64,000 nucleotides of DNA from Symbiodinium sp. CCMP2592 (GCA_905221615.1 CAJNDT010005877.1:62001-126000); one strand, 5' to 3'; shown: positions 39,800 to 53,030, numbered from the stretch's first letter. Translations and numbers: made by a program. Notes: a model not told the origin generated them from the sequence alone.

Positions 39800-42700
39800 C
39801 AGAACATCACAGAACGAAGGATAAGAGGCAAGCCGAGATTCCTATGTTGGGATGCTTTGATTCGTTTACCAAGATCTGCGCACGGAGATGCATTTCGCTT
39901 GTGAAAAAGAATGGACGCAAGGATGTTGTCGAAAAGGATCTTGTGACCGCAACTTGTGCTTGGTCCAGACGTCAGCTCGCGAAGGAAATGACCTCCGACT
40001 TGCCCACTTCCTCATCTCCCTGTCCCGATCTGGAGTTGCACAGTACTTTTTGCCACCCGCCCAGCTGAACACTGTCGCACCGCAGGGAACTCGTTGGAAT
40101 CTGATTTGGGAGAGGGATTCGGGGGGAACGTCGTGCTGAAAAGCCGAGAAGCACGTGAGACCCGTACAACGGCAGACGAACGTACCAGCGCCGAACCCTG
40201 CAAACCTGGCGCTACTCAGGACGGCAGAAGGCGACGCAGTATTTGGGTAAGAGGCATCGCGGCTCTTTGGGTGAAGATATCTTGAAGAGCGAGGTTGGGA
40301 GAAACAACAGGATCAGAGGCAGACCTACAAGTACTGTCATCTACTTCACGAATTGTGCTCCGACACAGTCCCGGGCATCCCCGGGCATTTAGCCATCCGG
40401 AAGAGGGATTGCGTCAACCCTTCCCAGTTGCCAAATCATAAAAAAAGCTGAGGCAAAACTTTTACATACTCGGACTGGCATGGAGATCCCGAGGCCGCAA
40501 CAGGACAGAATTCGTGGTTGGGGATAGACAGCTGTCTTGGTCACCCGTTATGCCATCACCAAGTGAGGAAGATTTGGATATTTGGATTCTTTTCAAACGG
40601 AAAGGCAGTTGCTGAAGACGGGCACTTCGATCGGGCGTCTTCATCAATCCCATGAAGCTCGAAGCGGACTGCCGAGACGGCGAAACTGCTGCATGATACT
40701 AATATGTCCGGGCATGACGTTACAGCAAACTCGGGCTCGAGGTCCAGGGCCAGGCTGGGGGATCGAATCATTGGGGCGGGCACTGACTGGTGCGGCGCTT
40801 TGTTGAACAACGGCTGGCCCCGTTGACAGAGGACAAACCCAAGGCCCCCAAAGGCTTCTGCCATAACAACTGCGAATAAGTGAAAGAAAGGGGAAATCTC
40901 ACTGGACTACACGATTCAGTTAAGGCCCTGTTCGCTTGCAAACGGTTCCAATGCAGGGCGCTGTGACAAGTGCAGCGCAGCAGTTCAGAGGATTTTCTCA
41001 GGTAGCAGCAGCTCTTCTTTTCGCTTGATGTGGCCGTCTGGATCTCCCCGATCCGGCGCACGCGCAGAGCCTCCGGAATGTATCAGCCATTAGCTATCTG
41101 GAATGAGAAGTGTAGCAGCCGGCGTCTTCCAACGACCACACTTGCTACGATTCCTCGGTACCTTCACCCTGCTAACAACATTCAGCTGACATTGTTAGGC
41201 CTACATATCCGTAAGCTCGGTGCGCATCTTTGTGCAGAGATCTGCCCTGAGCTGTCGACGCATGGCATTCGTCGGCAAGTGTGCATGCTGCCATGTGAGA
41301 TAACGATGTCGCACCAAAGCCGAAAACATGCACTATCTTGTGCTTCATTTGTCTGGTTTCCGCACCTTCGAACAGCTTTGATGCACGGCCCCGCTTCCCT
41401 TGCATTGCGGTCTACTGCCGAAGCACAGCAGGTGTCCGACAACTGCCTCAGGCCGGCAAGTCCCAATGAGAAGTCTGGTGAGACATGTATCTTTGCACCG
41501 GGTTGCAGAAATTTCACATGTGTTGGCCGCTTGGGCGGTACTCTGACCCGGCCCCCAAAAGAAGTTGACTTGGTGAGATGCGTGGCAGGCACCTGGATGC
41601 AACTGGCACACGTGTCAACAAACAATCGCTTCTTGTCGAGCTTGGCCCTGGCTGCCGTCGTTGCACATCGCTATCTGCCCAGCGCCTTCTCCATGATCGC
41701 CCATCAAGCAAAGCAAACAATAACAAGGAAGATCCGTGCTATCCTCCATCGCGCCACATGTTGTGGCGTTGGGGATCCTCAACTCAACATAGCTGAGCCA
41801 TGGAATGCCCTCGTCCTTCCACACCACTCCCCCATGTATAGAATGCTGGGCAAGGGCCGCACTGGCTCGAGCTGGAAAGGCTGCAGAAATGCTGCGCTCC
41901 GGTGAGCTGTCAGTGCATCGATCTCTGTCATTGGCTCCGAAAGTTAAGGCTGCCAAGGCTCCGAAATGTAGCCAGGGGGACAACCCCGACAGTGCATTGT
42001 CCTAACAGAAAACAGAACGGCCGGCCACAGTTGAGCAGTCAGTTCTTCACTCTCACTTATAATCTTTTCATGTTCAATGCCGCCCGTCCGACCGTCCGAG
42101 ACTACTTAGCTCTTCGGGATTCTCAGTGGCACAGCACGGCTGAGCACTTGAGCGTCTGATCGGGCTGGGCTGCTACTCAGCTTTGCGGTATGATGCCCTG
42201 CTAATGAGATGGGATGATGGGAAGGCGTATCCATTGTTCAGCAACAAGTCCCCGGTATTTAAATCTTAAATACCTGACACATCCTGACACCATCTGACAC
42301 CCGCTTGGTGGAAGCATCGCAGGTTCAAACAATACGCTGTTGGAAGCAGTCTTGCAAACTGTGGCAGTCCCCGACGGCAGCACGGAATCCAGCTGAACAT
42401 AGTGAACATAGTGTTTCGTTCGACGAGTGGTGTCCTGGTGTCGCTATGAATCTGCTCGTGGCTCTCGCGCTCCCGCTGCTCCCCGGGCTTGTCTTTTCTG
42501 TGGTTCCTGTTCTTCCAGTGAGTGCGTCGATGTGGGGGTGAGAGACGGTAGCGCTCTGTTCAGCAAGCCTTCGCACGCAGGATGTTCGTTTGTTGCAGAT
42601 TTCAGTGCTTTGAATCCTTGTTAAGGAACATTCTTTGCGGATGCATAGAGGGGCCTGAGCGGAGCTCGGGGCCGGCTCCGAGGCTCTCGCGAAACAGCGG

Positions 42701-44560
42701 CTTCTCATGTTTTGCCTCTATGCTATAGCTATGGACGCTCTCTACAACGCGGGGCATGCTTGGACCGCTGCATTTGGATCATTCCGATGCGCGTCATACC
42801 TCGAGACGCAAGGTCGGGGTAGCCCAGCGATCTGAAGCGACTCTGCGCAGAATGCTGGCCTGGATATACGCTTACAGAAATCCTCCAGCGCTGCATGGCC
42901 GGCTGTGGTCCCCGGCCTGAAACCAAGGCTCCATGTCCTATCATGTCTTTGCAACCCGGAACTGGAAACTGTCAACTGCTTTGATAGGCTTGTACCGGCT
43001 TGGCTTAGGCATCTACACGATCGCCGCCACCGGTCGAACGGAGTCGTCGACCTCGGACATACTCGGCAAATAGCCTTGCGACCGCAGACCAGGTGCCAGC
43101 ATGTGCAGCCTGCAGAGACTGCTCAGCTTGTACCCAATCGACTGGTTGAAAGTTGCCCTGGACGGACAAGTTTAACGCACATGTGCAATATTGTGCAATT
43201 TATACTGCGCGTTCAGGTTGTGATGAACTTGACGTGAGCAAGTGCTGGCTTGATGACGGCGAGCTCCTTCGACTTGTGTGGATGTTTCTCCACGCGGGGG
43301 AATTCTGTCAAGTACGTCCCTAACCTCGCAAGTGTCAAGCTCGTACGAATGAGGCCAAAACAGCACTCCTCAGGCCCCAACGACTGCATGATTTTTTTCC
43401 GGATGGTTCGAGCCTCTGGTCACTGGTGCCAGCAGGACTGGCAAAACTCTTGCTAAAACTCGAATGCCCCCGCAATCCCCGCGTCTGGACATATCTATAT
43501 CATATCGTACAGGCTGTTTGATTCCAGGAGAGATGGTGAGTGGGGCGTCTGCGCTTGAGCTGGCCGCTGCACTACCAGTGTTGTGACGGCTGCCACTCTG
43601 AACACATGCATCGGAAGCCAGGAAATTCACTTGCTTTCATTGTCAACAATCCCCCCTTGTGCGGCATACCAGCCGGTATGCGTGCCGGCTTGCTTGGTTG
43701 AGCAATGTCTTCTGGATCCCGCCCCTGCCATGGGCCCATCCATAGACCCAACTCTTCGCTTCGTGTGGGTGCATGAGTGGCATACAACCACGTGCATTAC
43801 GAGGCAGTGGAAAATCCGTCGGAAAAACCATGGAGACCCTCCAGACCACAAGTTTGGAGATGTTTGGCTCTGCTGCATGCCCAGGTTCCGGCAGCTGTTT
43901 CTTGCTTGTCTGACCTTTGGCCAGCACATCTCACGCTAAAGTGCCCCATGCATCGGTCGCTAAATACCAAGGTTGCAGCGCAGCCCAGACTGGGACGACA
44001 TTATGCGCATCAACCTGCTCTGCTGCAAGTCACCACCCCAAAAGTGCTAAAGTCTGTTAGCCTGCAACTTAGCAAATTTGGCATTCTGAACTGCTTTGCT
44101 GGCAAATAAGACTGTCCAGCGCCTGCACGACAGGCACCTGCCAAGGGCTATATATGGATTCGGCTAGATCTGCACGGCTATGCAATGCTTTACTCCATCG
44201 ATGTCGGGATCCTGTCTGGAGGTCAGACGGCTCACAAGCTCGAGCAAACACACTTTCTCCACGAGGCTCACAAGGGCAACGGCTACATCTGCAGTCCCGA
44301 GTGAGACACAAGTCACAAGCTACTATGTTCGGGGTTCAGAAGCAAAGCATTGCAGCTGAAGTGTGCAGCAATGTGCAATGCATGGGGCTCACTTCGTCAA
44401 GATGGCCTTCTTGTCCTTCCTATCCTACCTGCTCATCGGCTTCCGACTTCGTTCACTTGCAGCGTGTTCTACGCTTCTAGAGGACGGCAACCAGGGCCAC
44501 AAAGGCAGGAGAGCGCGGTCGCAGCTGTCGTTCGTCGCAGGCTTCCCGACGGTTGACGTT
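39800..44560. other. 4.7 kb without a supported gene
   Basis: Open frames up to 291 codons (41030-41905, plus) exist but lack domain motifs, periodicity or protein-like composition. Occasional exon-like pieces on the minus strand (for example 40.55-40.63 kb) cannot be joined. Presumably introns or intergenic DNA. Confidence 0.35.
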
Positions 44561-44592
44561 TCAATGCCCAATTTCCCGATCTCCCAGGAATA

Positions 44593-46363
44593 TTAATCAT
44601 AGTCTTTCAGCAGGTATCTGCACTTCTGCAAAGCCTGCTCGCATTGCTCTTCCAGACCGGGTGGCGCCAGAGCAGGATTCCTGAAGCGCCGCACATGTGA
44701 CAGAGTTCTCTTGGACTCTTGTAAGAGCATCTGGTGCGCTGTTAGAGCATGCGCGGCATGCGCCCTAACGGCTTCGCTCAGGCTGCCGACTTGCCGGGAC
44801 TTGTGAGCATGTCGTGCGCTTTGCAGTTGCCGGACATCGCACAATATGTGCAGCACGCAAGACGTTCCATGTCTCAGCAGAAGCTCACACATGCGATGCC
44901 AGTGATCAGCAGGTCGCACTAGGGTCTGCGAAGCTTTGGCTGATGCCTGTGCCGCTGTGAGGAGATCAGATAACGTTTGCCGAGTCCTGTACGCGGAGGC
45001 CTGCAAATGAAGGTAGGTGGCAAACCTCGCCCACCAAGCCAGTGCCACTTCTGCTTGCAAACCGGCCAGGTGTGGCCGCATAGCTGAGTTTTCCAGTGCG
45101 ATTTGTTGGGCAGCTCGCTGTTGCGTGGCAACAGCATTGAGCACGTATTGATTACACAATCGGAATTGCGTCTGCGACGTGAAGAGCACAAGCAGCTGCC
45201 ACCTTCGCATTGCAGCCTCCTGAACTCCTACAGTAGCTACTTCTGCAGCGGCCTTTGCCTTGACCATGTCGATTTCTTCTTGACGTTGGACTTCCACCTC
45301 CTGCAAGTGAAGGTTGGATGTCCGTCTTTGTGAAGCCGCACGGCTTGTGATGTGCTTCAGAGTTCCGCAGCTTGCTGCTGACTGCAGGTCACGCAAAATG
45401 CTCAAAGCCATGCGGGACCAACGCTCCTCCCGAGCAAGCCGGCGCTCAGCTTCCAACTGACCCTTGCAATCTTGCAGCTCTGCACGTAACTCCTCTATGG
45501 TCACCATTGCTGAAGAGCTGGCTAGCTTCATTGACCTTGTTTGTTGGAGTCTGCTGACTTGTTGCTCATGGGCCTCCCTGGTCTGAAGCTGCAGCATAGC
45601 CAGGCGAGCCCAAACTTCTCTCATGAAGCGACGGCGCAACTCATTTGCAACTTCAGTTGCCTTGTCTTGTCGTATGGAGGTGCGCAGCACGGCCACCCAC
45701 TCGGCAATCTCCCGATGATGACTTGCCCACGCACGAGGCAGCATTTTCCTGGCCATGAGCTGCAACATAAATCGCGCCCAATCTGCTGCTGCTGCACTCT
45801 GCCGTGTGGCCGTCTCCAACGAAGCACGACATGCCCCCTGCACGTCACCAAGCCTGGCTCTGAAAGTCCGAGCCATGCCACCGGTCCCGGCGATACGTTC
45901 GCTGATGCAACTTTCCCCAAGCAACTGGAAGACCAATCCTATCCATTTCGGGATGATCGACCAAAACGTGGCAGTAGCGGCGAATGCTTGAACACGGCTT
46001 CGGAACTTGCTGGTTGCAGTAGCTGAATAGTTTGCCAACGCGGTGGCATGCTCCTCCTCTGCTGCGTCTCGTTGCAATGCCAGAAAGAGTCGGGCCCAGC
46101 TTGTGGTCAAGGCAAAGGAAGCCGCCGCTCCCCGCAAAGCTCGAGACAAGACTTCTTGATGCTTGGATGAAGCAGCTAGGGACAAGCGACCAACTTGCGT
46201 CAGGCGGTCGGAGGCCTGGCAGGAGACAAGCACTGAGGTCTTTAGCAAATCAAGGCATCAACATGCATCAACTGTAGAAGGCCTTGTCTTCCGACACCAG
46301 CTTGGTGCACAACGCTGTCCATCGAAGCTCCATTGCTCTTGACTTGTCCTTCCTCTGCGAGTC
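44593..46363 (-). CDS. host gene: helical protein with tryptophan repeats (last two exons)
   Basis: The last exon (46215-44593, about 540 codons, stop next to 44593) is a single open frame rich in Ala, Arg, Gln and Leu. Aromatic anchors of the type W-A-R-(L/F/M)-x3-L recur every 44-73 residues, mostly about 55: SWARLFLAL, DWARFMLQL, VWARLAMLQL, RWSRMALSIL, RWQLLVLF, WWARFATYL, HWHRMCELLL. The preceding exon (46363-46283) supplies another (RWTALCTKL) exactly 53 residues before the next. The joining intron (46282-46216) is 67 nt with GC donor and an acceptor tgcttgtctcctgccag. A further upstream exon is likely near 46.7-46.85 kb (ELQMATKAQEVSRQ). Alpha-helical scaffold is my inference; Sfi1-type repeats are shorter, so it is not obviously that family. 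Confidence 0.6.
46216..46282 (-). other. 67-nt GC-AG intron
   Basis: Exon end GACAAG is followed by GCCTTC; the intron ends CCAG before GCCTCC, so AG|GCCT occurs at both junctions, a direct repeat often seen at dinoflagellate introns. Phase 0 on both sides. Confidence 0.5.
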
Positions 46364-46924
46364 CTGTCCACAGAACTTAGAGAAGTGTCCGCGTTGCTTG
46401 GAGTTTTGCAAAGGACATTTGACAGCGACGGATCCTCCTTGACGAGACCTAATGTTGCAGCCACTTCGCTGCTGGATTCCTGACAACTGCATCACATAAA
46501 TGCTGGCAAGAGGTCATCGAACCCTTCGCAGTCTTCCAACTTCGGATCTCATGGCAAACGGGAGCGAATATTTGCCTTGCAGTCCGATGCCCAACAGAGT
46601 CCCAACATGAAGGTCGTCCAGCCTGGGCTACATGAGAAGCAGCTGCTGTCCCACCAAGATATGTTGCGCAAACAGTTGAGGCAAGCTGCGAACCAGCAGC
46701 TGCCCAGAGCGAGCCTGCATGTCCACATCTTTGACCCTTTTACAGTAGCAGCCGGCTTCACTAACCTCCAAACCTCTTGACTGACGATCGTTGACCGATG
46801 CCTGGCGGCTCACTTCCTGGGCCTTTGTGGCCATCTGCAGCTCCACCTGCCAGTAAAGACGTCAACTGATCGTCTCAGAACTGACACCTGAACCCGCGCC
46901 CACATAAAACAAAAAAGCTTGCAA

Positions 46925-47080
46925 GCAAACAAACGAACATAAGGACACACACGGACACGGACACGGACACACGGACACACACACACACAAACAAACAAAC
47001 AAACAAACAACGACACACAAACAAACAACAACAACAACAACCACCACACACACACAGGCACACACACACGCAAACAAAGA
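46925..47080. repeat. acac / aacaaac low-complexity tract
   Basis: Runs of acacac, ggacac and aaacaaac; yields long Val/Cys frames on the minus strand that are not genes. Confidence 0.9.
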
Positions 47081-47227
47081 TGCACACTCGCGCAATGCTC
47101 CCACTGATGACTACTACAATCGAGGTGAAGATGTACAGCCACTGGGCAGATTGTTGGCTTAGCCTCACCACCACGATGCTGAGAAAAGTGCAAATTGCTC
47201 TGATGCAGGTACGTCTGGCTGATTTTT

Positions 47228-47340
47228 CCAGATATCACCGTGCACTGACAGTGTCTTCGTCGGGCAGTGACTGTCAGGCATGCACTGCCCCCCTGCTTTT
47301 TCCAAGAAGCGATCCCTTGGTGACAGGGTTTCCCACACAC
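47228..47340. repeat. dispersed repeat, copy A
   Basis: About 113 bases, from ccagatatcacc to gggtttcccacacac, clearly homologous to 56072-56187 (same order of cactgac, gtgtcttcgt, gactgtcaggcatgcactg, gatcccttggtgacaggg). Confidence 0.9.
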
Positions 47341-47869
47341 AGCAAGCCACTTGGGCAATGCTGCACATGTGCTGAGCAGATTGATAAACCGTGTGAAACA
47401 AATTTAGTCAGGCCATGTGCGGACACATGAAACCGGTAAGAGTGTGTGAAGCGATGTGACCGGTTCGGAATACGGCACTCTGCTGCCATTCTGGTGGAGT
47501 TCAAAGCATTGAACTTTGGGTCGTCTCCCAGTGCAGTCGAAAATTAAAATTCTGGACGGCAGTAAGTACTTCACATTGTCGACGATATATGACGATATCA
47601 TTGGTCGAGCAGACAATGTGGAACTCCATATGTTGGTGGAGTGTAGCTCTGTCAGGCGGCACATGTATATCCAGCCGAAACACTTGTTGCGACGGCCATG
47701 GCAATCCTGCATCGGCCGCAGTACGTTTCATGCTTACTGTGCCGGTCTGAAATCAAAACGGCCGTGAAAGGAAAGGCAGAAACTGGTAAGGAGCGTCATG
47801 CTGCCAACACGTAGCATGAGTTGCCAGACTTGATTTTTTATCAACGTTCGGCTCGCTTGGAAATGGAAT

Positions 47870-48240
47870 TTAGGGCGCTCTTGAAACGATGCGCGTTAGG
47901 AGTATTTGTACGGGGCATAGAATTGAAGACGTCCAGAACGAGCTTAGCCCGTTTGGTACGTCGCACCTCAGCACAAAGAGAACGTGCCGGGTCTCTACAA
48001 CAATAGTGTCGAACTGTTGGCCAAAATTAGCAGACTGGAGTCTGCCTTGTTGCGTCTTTAAATGGTTGCTGTCGACACAGACGACATCAATGGATGCTTG
48101 AGACCTGGAATTATTCACAGGCTTAGAAGAAGAAGACGTCGAAGAGGTAGATGATTTAGAAGATGACGTCGAAGAGGAGGAAGGAGAGGCTGATGAAGAC
48201 GATTTACGTCGGCGTTTGGCTCGATTTTTTTTTGACATAG
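47870..48240 (-). CDS. Ser-rich basic ORF downstream of the RT polyprotein
   Basis: ATG at 48240. Starts MSKKNRAKRRRKSSSS (nuclear-signal-like), continues with an almost pure Ser/Lys/Thr stretch of 30 residues, then QASIDVVCVDSNHLK and FDTIVVETRHVLFVLRC. No family recognised. It follows the polyprotein's last stop by about 180 bases in the same direction and may be its second ORF. Confidence 0.35.
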
Positions 48241-48419
48241 CGCTTTTTGGACAGGTGTGGCTTTGGTCTTTGTGATGTCTTCGTCGTCCTGGGTGGATCA
48301 AATGTGCCGGAAGACAGGTCACTGGAGTCCGGTTCCATTGCAGGATGGCGACTGGTGACTTGAAAAAATGGCTGCTGGTTTGATCAGCAAGACTGAAAGC
48401 AACACTCCGGTGAAACACA

Positions 48420-49290
48420 TCACTTCTTGATTTCCTTGAAACTGCTCACGCTGCTAGCTGCTAGCGGGTCGATAAAGGCTTTGCCTTTAGCCATAAGATC
48501 CTCCGCTTCAGTTTCTAAACCAGCTACAACTGCATCTGTAGAGGATGCTGGCTCTGAAAGGCTGGAAGCTGCAGGCATTTCCATAGCTGCAGTCAATGTG
48601 GGCGGAGCTGGTGGAACTGATGCTGATTCTTGCTTCCGTTCCATAGTTTCTTCAGAAAGCAAACGATAGAGGCGTGCATTTGCCTCTTCTTGAAAATGAT
48701 CGGAGCGGGAAAGTTCAAGTTCCGGCTCCGACGGAGGCACTGTGTGATGCTCAGGCCGTTCGCCTGGAAGAACAACCCCAGTGGCTGTTCGAGGCCACAT
48801 GCCCCAGTCATCTTCAAGAACCACGAATTTGTTCGCCGGCTATGTGCCGCGGCTCCCGTACAGAAGATACTTGGATCGAGCCGTGAAAGTCCGTTTGACC
48901 CAACGGACTCAAAAGTGGGCCATATTGTACCGGTTCTCGCTGCTGCACATCTGATAGCCCAGCGTTTATCTGAGCTTGGACTATGTACAAGCGGATGATA
49001 CCGACATAGCTGGTTGTCATTAGACACGCTGGCAGACTTGGACTTGACATGAGAACAAGTGAGGCCACCTCCCACCATGATGCCACAGGAATTCTTTGTG
49101 GAGTGGTGGAGTTCTGAAATGAATTGTTCAACGCCCTCTTTCCATTCGGGCTTGTCTGTACACCTTCCGTAGGAGTATGTTTCAAAAACTGAGGCAACGT
49201 CCACATCTGTGGGCAGAACATGCCTGAGGCTCAAAATGCCGGTTGCTCCAGTGTGGTCCGTACCATGGCCCCACTTATACCAGGTTTGCG
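48420..49290 (-). pseudogene. ADP-ribosyltransferase-like (HGT) C-terminal module of an RT polyprotein
   Basis: From 49.28 kb the frame reads WYKWGHGTDHTGATGILSLR, then SVFETYSYGR, EFISELHHSTKNSCGI and DNQLCRYHPLVHSPSSDKRW. The H-G-T followed by a helix with GIL and later Tyr-containing strand resembles the start of PARP/KptA-like ART domains, which use NAD; this is a motif-level guess. A frame change near 48.85 kb leads into a Pro/Glu-rich tail (EEANARLYRLLSEETMERK) ending at a stop by 48420. In related dinoflagellate RT proteins I remember a YHGT domain in this place, which supports one polyprotein. Confidence 0.4.
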
Positions 49291-49499
49291 CTTGGCGCGG
49301 TGGTCCCGGCATGTGCTGCAACGGAAACTGCCACACACTGACATTTTGGACCGGGTTGGTCCAATGAGTGGCCTCTTGCAAGAAGTGGTGCTCGTATATC
49401 GTCCATTTTGCTTTGCAAAATCGCATGAAATCGCATGAGCAAACAACTTGATCTCCTTGAATCGCATGCTGAAAGCAGGCAGAGGAACATCTAAGTAGT

Positions 49500-50443
49500 T
49501 GTTCTGGCACCATATAGCAGCATATAGCATCAAAGAACAGATGCAGGAAAACCTTTGCTTAAAAAGAGCTGTCGAAGCTTTAAGTTGAGGTCTTTTGCTC
49601 TCTGGAGGCCAAGCATACTTGTAAATCAGTGCTTTTCGCGACTGATATCCAGAAGCTCGGGCTGTCCAAGAGCCTGCACTTTGCGCATTGTCGGATGGTC
49701 CATACCTCTGCGGGCATGTTGAACAGAGTACGAGTCGATTGTCAACATATCTGCAAATAAAGATTTGGGAAAACTGAAAACCAAACATATGAATGTTCTG
49801 GAGCTGTTGGCGCCATTCTGTCTGCCATGCTAGCTCTCTTTGCATAACTGGAAGGCTGCTCAATACAGGGCTGATTTGGTTGCCAGTGCAGGTTCCCTGT
49901 GTTGACAGAAATTTTTGCCCATAGCTTGAAATACTCCAGCATCAAAAGAAAGCTGAACAATGGCTGGTATGTCGTAAACTGACACCTGCCGAACTTTCTT
50001 GGAGTGTTTTGTCCGAGATTTTCCCGGCCAGGCGTTCTCCATGTTCGGTTGTTTGGTCATAGAAATTGTGACCATATGAGGGTAAACCTGTTCCATGTAG
50101 CCACTGATAAGGGCTCGGAGAGACAACATGATTTGTTGTCTGGGTACCGAATTGATTGAAGAATTCAATCAAATCGTCATTGATTTCCCGCAAATGTTCT
50201 GCGGATGGGACACGTTGGAAAAAATCATGCATGTCCGCCCACAGTTGTGGTGTAGACTGCAACGCAAAAGCAGAGTCCCAGACTAATCGAACCATGAAAA
50301 GAATGGCGTTGGAGGCTGCTTGCAGCAGTTTGCGAAATGGTGACGAAGCATACGAGATCATAGTTCTACCTTTGCAGAACTGCTTCTTCCTTTTCAGAAA
50401 AACAAATCCTGTGGGCAGATCGGCATTGTGATCAATGCCCCAG
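49500..50443 (-). pseudogene. reverse transcriptase palm of a non-LTR-type polyprotein (YVDN)
   Basis: Across three frames, right to left: GIDHNADLPTGFVFLKRKKQ and FCKGRTMISYASSPFRKLL (50.44-50.3 kb), HLREINDDLIEFFN (50.2 kb, first catalytic Asp region), SVPRQQIMLSLRAL (50.15 kb), IVQLSFDAGVFQAMG (49.95 kb), then IFICRYVDNRLVL (about 49.75 kb), the catalytic box with N for the second Asp, and SGYQSRKALIYKYAWPP (49.65 kb). RT copies element RNA into DNA. The order and wording match a dinoflagellate RT family I know by memory. Frame changes at about 50.16 and 49.86 kb show decay. Confidence 0.55.
50438..50443. repeat. target duplication of the 2.66-kb insertion, left copy
   Basis: ccccag; extended minus-strand form ttctggggc on this side and tcctgggg at 53104-53111, an 8-base match with one difference. 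Coding of the RT polyprotein resumes in the same frame on the two sides (RYSW then GIDHN). Confidence 0.55.
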
Positions 50444-50989
50444 AATTGGCCCAGGTTTTCTTTTGGTATGTATTTTGTTATGGTTTTATTTTGGTATTTT
50501 TTGTGGTTTTCTGGGTCTGGATTGCAAAAAACCCTGTAAGGGTCACACGGAGGGGCCTGATTCGGGATTTTTTCTGGTATGTGTTTATGGTTTTCTGGGC
50601 CTGGATTGTCGAGAACTTGCACCGTGTATGATATATCTGGAACACTCGAAACTTTCGAGAAGAAACACGTGATTGACGCAATTCCTTCTTGACGAAGAGT
50701 TATGTGGTTGACGGAATTCTTCTTGACGGCAAGCCATGCACGGCATAAAAAGAAAGCGGGCGGTTGAGCAGCCCCCCCCAGTTGCAAACCCAATGTACAT
50801 ATGCATCAAGTTCATATGGACTCTGCATTTGTTGGCAGAATGATGTTTGAAGCGAGCTTGCGCGGTTTGATGAAGCGGGGACCCCCCTTTTTGCCTATGA
50901 TGGACCCGGAACACTTGAAAATTTCAAGAAGAATTATGAAATGCCCCCCCCCCGGTTTGCAAACGCAATGCAAAAGCGGACCGGCGATT

Positions 50990-51815
50990 CATCACATCTT
51001 AAGCACACGCCCTCATTTGGCGATTGGGGTACACCATAGATATGACTATACCACATATCTTGGACACGCCCCCGTATTTGGTAATTCCGGTTCACCATAT
51101 ATCTTTAACACGCCCCCTAGTTCGGCGATAACCGTCCACCATATGTCTTAAACATGCCCCCTCTTTTGGTGATATTGGTTCATCATATATCCTGAACTCG
51201 CCCATCATTCGGCGATAGCCTTTCACCATATATGTTAAAACACGCCCCTCTTTTGGTGATAACGGCTCATCATATGCGTATGTATATATATATATATGTA
51301 TATACATATCTTTAACGCGCCCCCTCTTTTGGTCATTTTAGCTCATATCAGCTCATTATATATATCTTAAACACGCCCCCTGATTCGGCAATTCCGGTTC
51401 ATCATATATCCTCAACACGCCCCCTCGTTTGGCGGTTCCGGTTCTCCATATCTCTTAAACACGCCCCCTGATTCGGCGATTCCAGTTCATCATATTATCT
51501 CAAACACGCCCCCTCATTTGGCGATTCCGGTACCCCACATCCCCCTCCTCGTTTGGTTGTTTTGGTTCATTATATATCTTCAACCATATATCTGAAGAAC
51601 GCCCCTGATTTGGTAGTTCCGGTTCACCATATCCAAAGCACGCCCCCTTATTTGGTAATTCCGGGTCATCCTATATGTTGAACACGCCCCCTCAATTGGC
51701 GATAACGGTTCAACATACATGTTAAACATGTCCCCTCATTCGGCCATAGCGGTTCATGATACGTCTTAAACTAGCCCCTCATCTGGAGATTCCGGATCAC
51801 CATATATCATATCAC

Positions 51816-51847
<32 letters not shown>

Positions 51848-52860
51848 CTGAAGCACGCCCCAAGTTCACTACGGGGCTGAAGAAAGCGGGGGGGTTGGGG
51901 GGCGCAGCTCCCCCCCCATTTGGAAACGCACTAAGCACCCCCCCTTGTTTGGTATTTCCCGGTCAGCCCATAGCTTAAACACGCCACCCTCAATTGGCGA
52001 TAACAGTTCAACATACATGAGAAACACGCCCCCTCATTTGGCGATAACGGTTCATAATGCGTGTTACACAACCCCGCTCATTTGGCGATTCCGGTTCACC
52101 ACATATATATATATACACATCTCTTAAGCACACCCCTTATTTGGCAATTTCGCTTCACCATATACGTCTTTAGCACTCCCTCATTCGGCGTAAACCGTTC
52201 ACCGTATATGTTAGCTTGCGCGGCCCAAACATAAAGCGAGGGGGGTTGGGCCCCTGGGACGGGAATTGAAAAGTCTCACAATAGTTATGCGCTTGACTTG
52301 CTGCGACCATCGCATATGGCCGAATAGCGTTCCTGATGGTACGAAGTTCGCTAAAGAAAAACAGGGCTTAAGAAAGCGGGGGGGGGGGAGATGTCTGGGT
52401 GCCCCTCCATTTGCAAACGCACTTGCAAGAGGACCGGCGGTTCATCACATCTTAAGCACGCGCCCTCATTTGTCGAAACCGGTTCACCGTAGATTATGCA
52501 AAAAATTCTTCGACACACCCCTTTTCGGTTCACCATATATCTTCAACACGCCCCTCTTTTGGTGATAACGGCTCATCATAATATCTTCAACCCCCTCATT
52601 CGGCGATTCCGGTTCACCAGATATCTTTGACACGCGCCCGCATTCACCCATAGGCCCATAACCGTTCACCAAATATCTTAAACACGCCCCCCTCTTGTGG
52701 CGATTCCGTCTCAACATATATCTTTAACACGCCCCCTCTTTTGGTGATAACGGCTCATCGTCTATCTTAAACACGCCCCCTGATTCGGCTGGTTCCGGTT
52801 CATCATATACCTCAAACACGCCCCCTCTTTTGGCGATTCCGAGTCTCCGGTACCCCATGC
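50990..52860. repeat. 45-bp satellite, roughly 35 units
   Basis: Consensus by eye: cacgccccctcatttggcga followed by ttccggttcaccatatatcttaaa. Units alternate between ctcatttggcg and ctcttttggtg forms and are interrupted at about 51.88-51.93 and 52.23-52.43 kb by a guanine-run segment (gaaagcgggggggttgggg). Short (AT)n tracts at 51283-51300 and 51820-51848. Confidence 0.9.
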
Positions 52861-52904
52861 TCGCTGGTTTGCAGGTGCAACGCCAGATCAACAGCGTGAC
52901 TGAC

Positions 52905-53030
52905 TAGAGGATGGACGGACTGACAGACTGATTGACAGACAGCCAGCCTGATTGACGGCTCGGTTGGCAGACGGGCTGACTGGCTGTGGACGACCGACTG
53001 ACTGACTGGCTGGCTGACTGACTGACTCGC
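52905..53030. repeat. (GACT)n-like tetranucleotide tract
   Basis: gactgactgactggctggctgac-type repeats with variants over about 125 bases at the right part of the insertion. Confidence 0.85.

Noticed and set aside
41030-41905. 291-codon plus-strand ORF
   Set aside because: No motif, no regular composition and equally long antisense frames; long by chance or within introns.
46862-47174. Val/Cys-rich minus-strand ORFs
   Set aside because: Translation of the ACAC/AAAC low-complexity tract.
50990-52860. CRISPR-like array
   Set aside because: Repeats and spacers both diverge and repeat, there are no unique spacers or cas genes, and the genome is eukaryotic; it is a 45-bp satellite.
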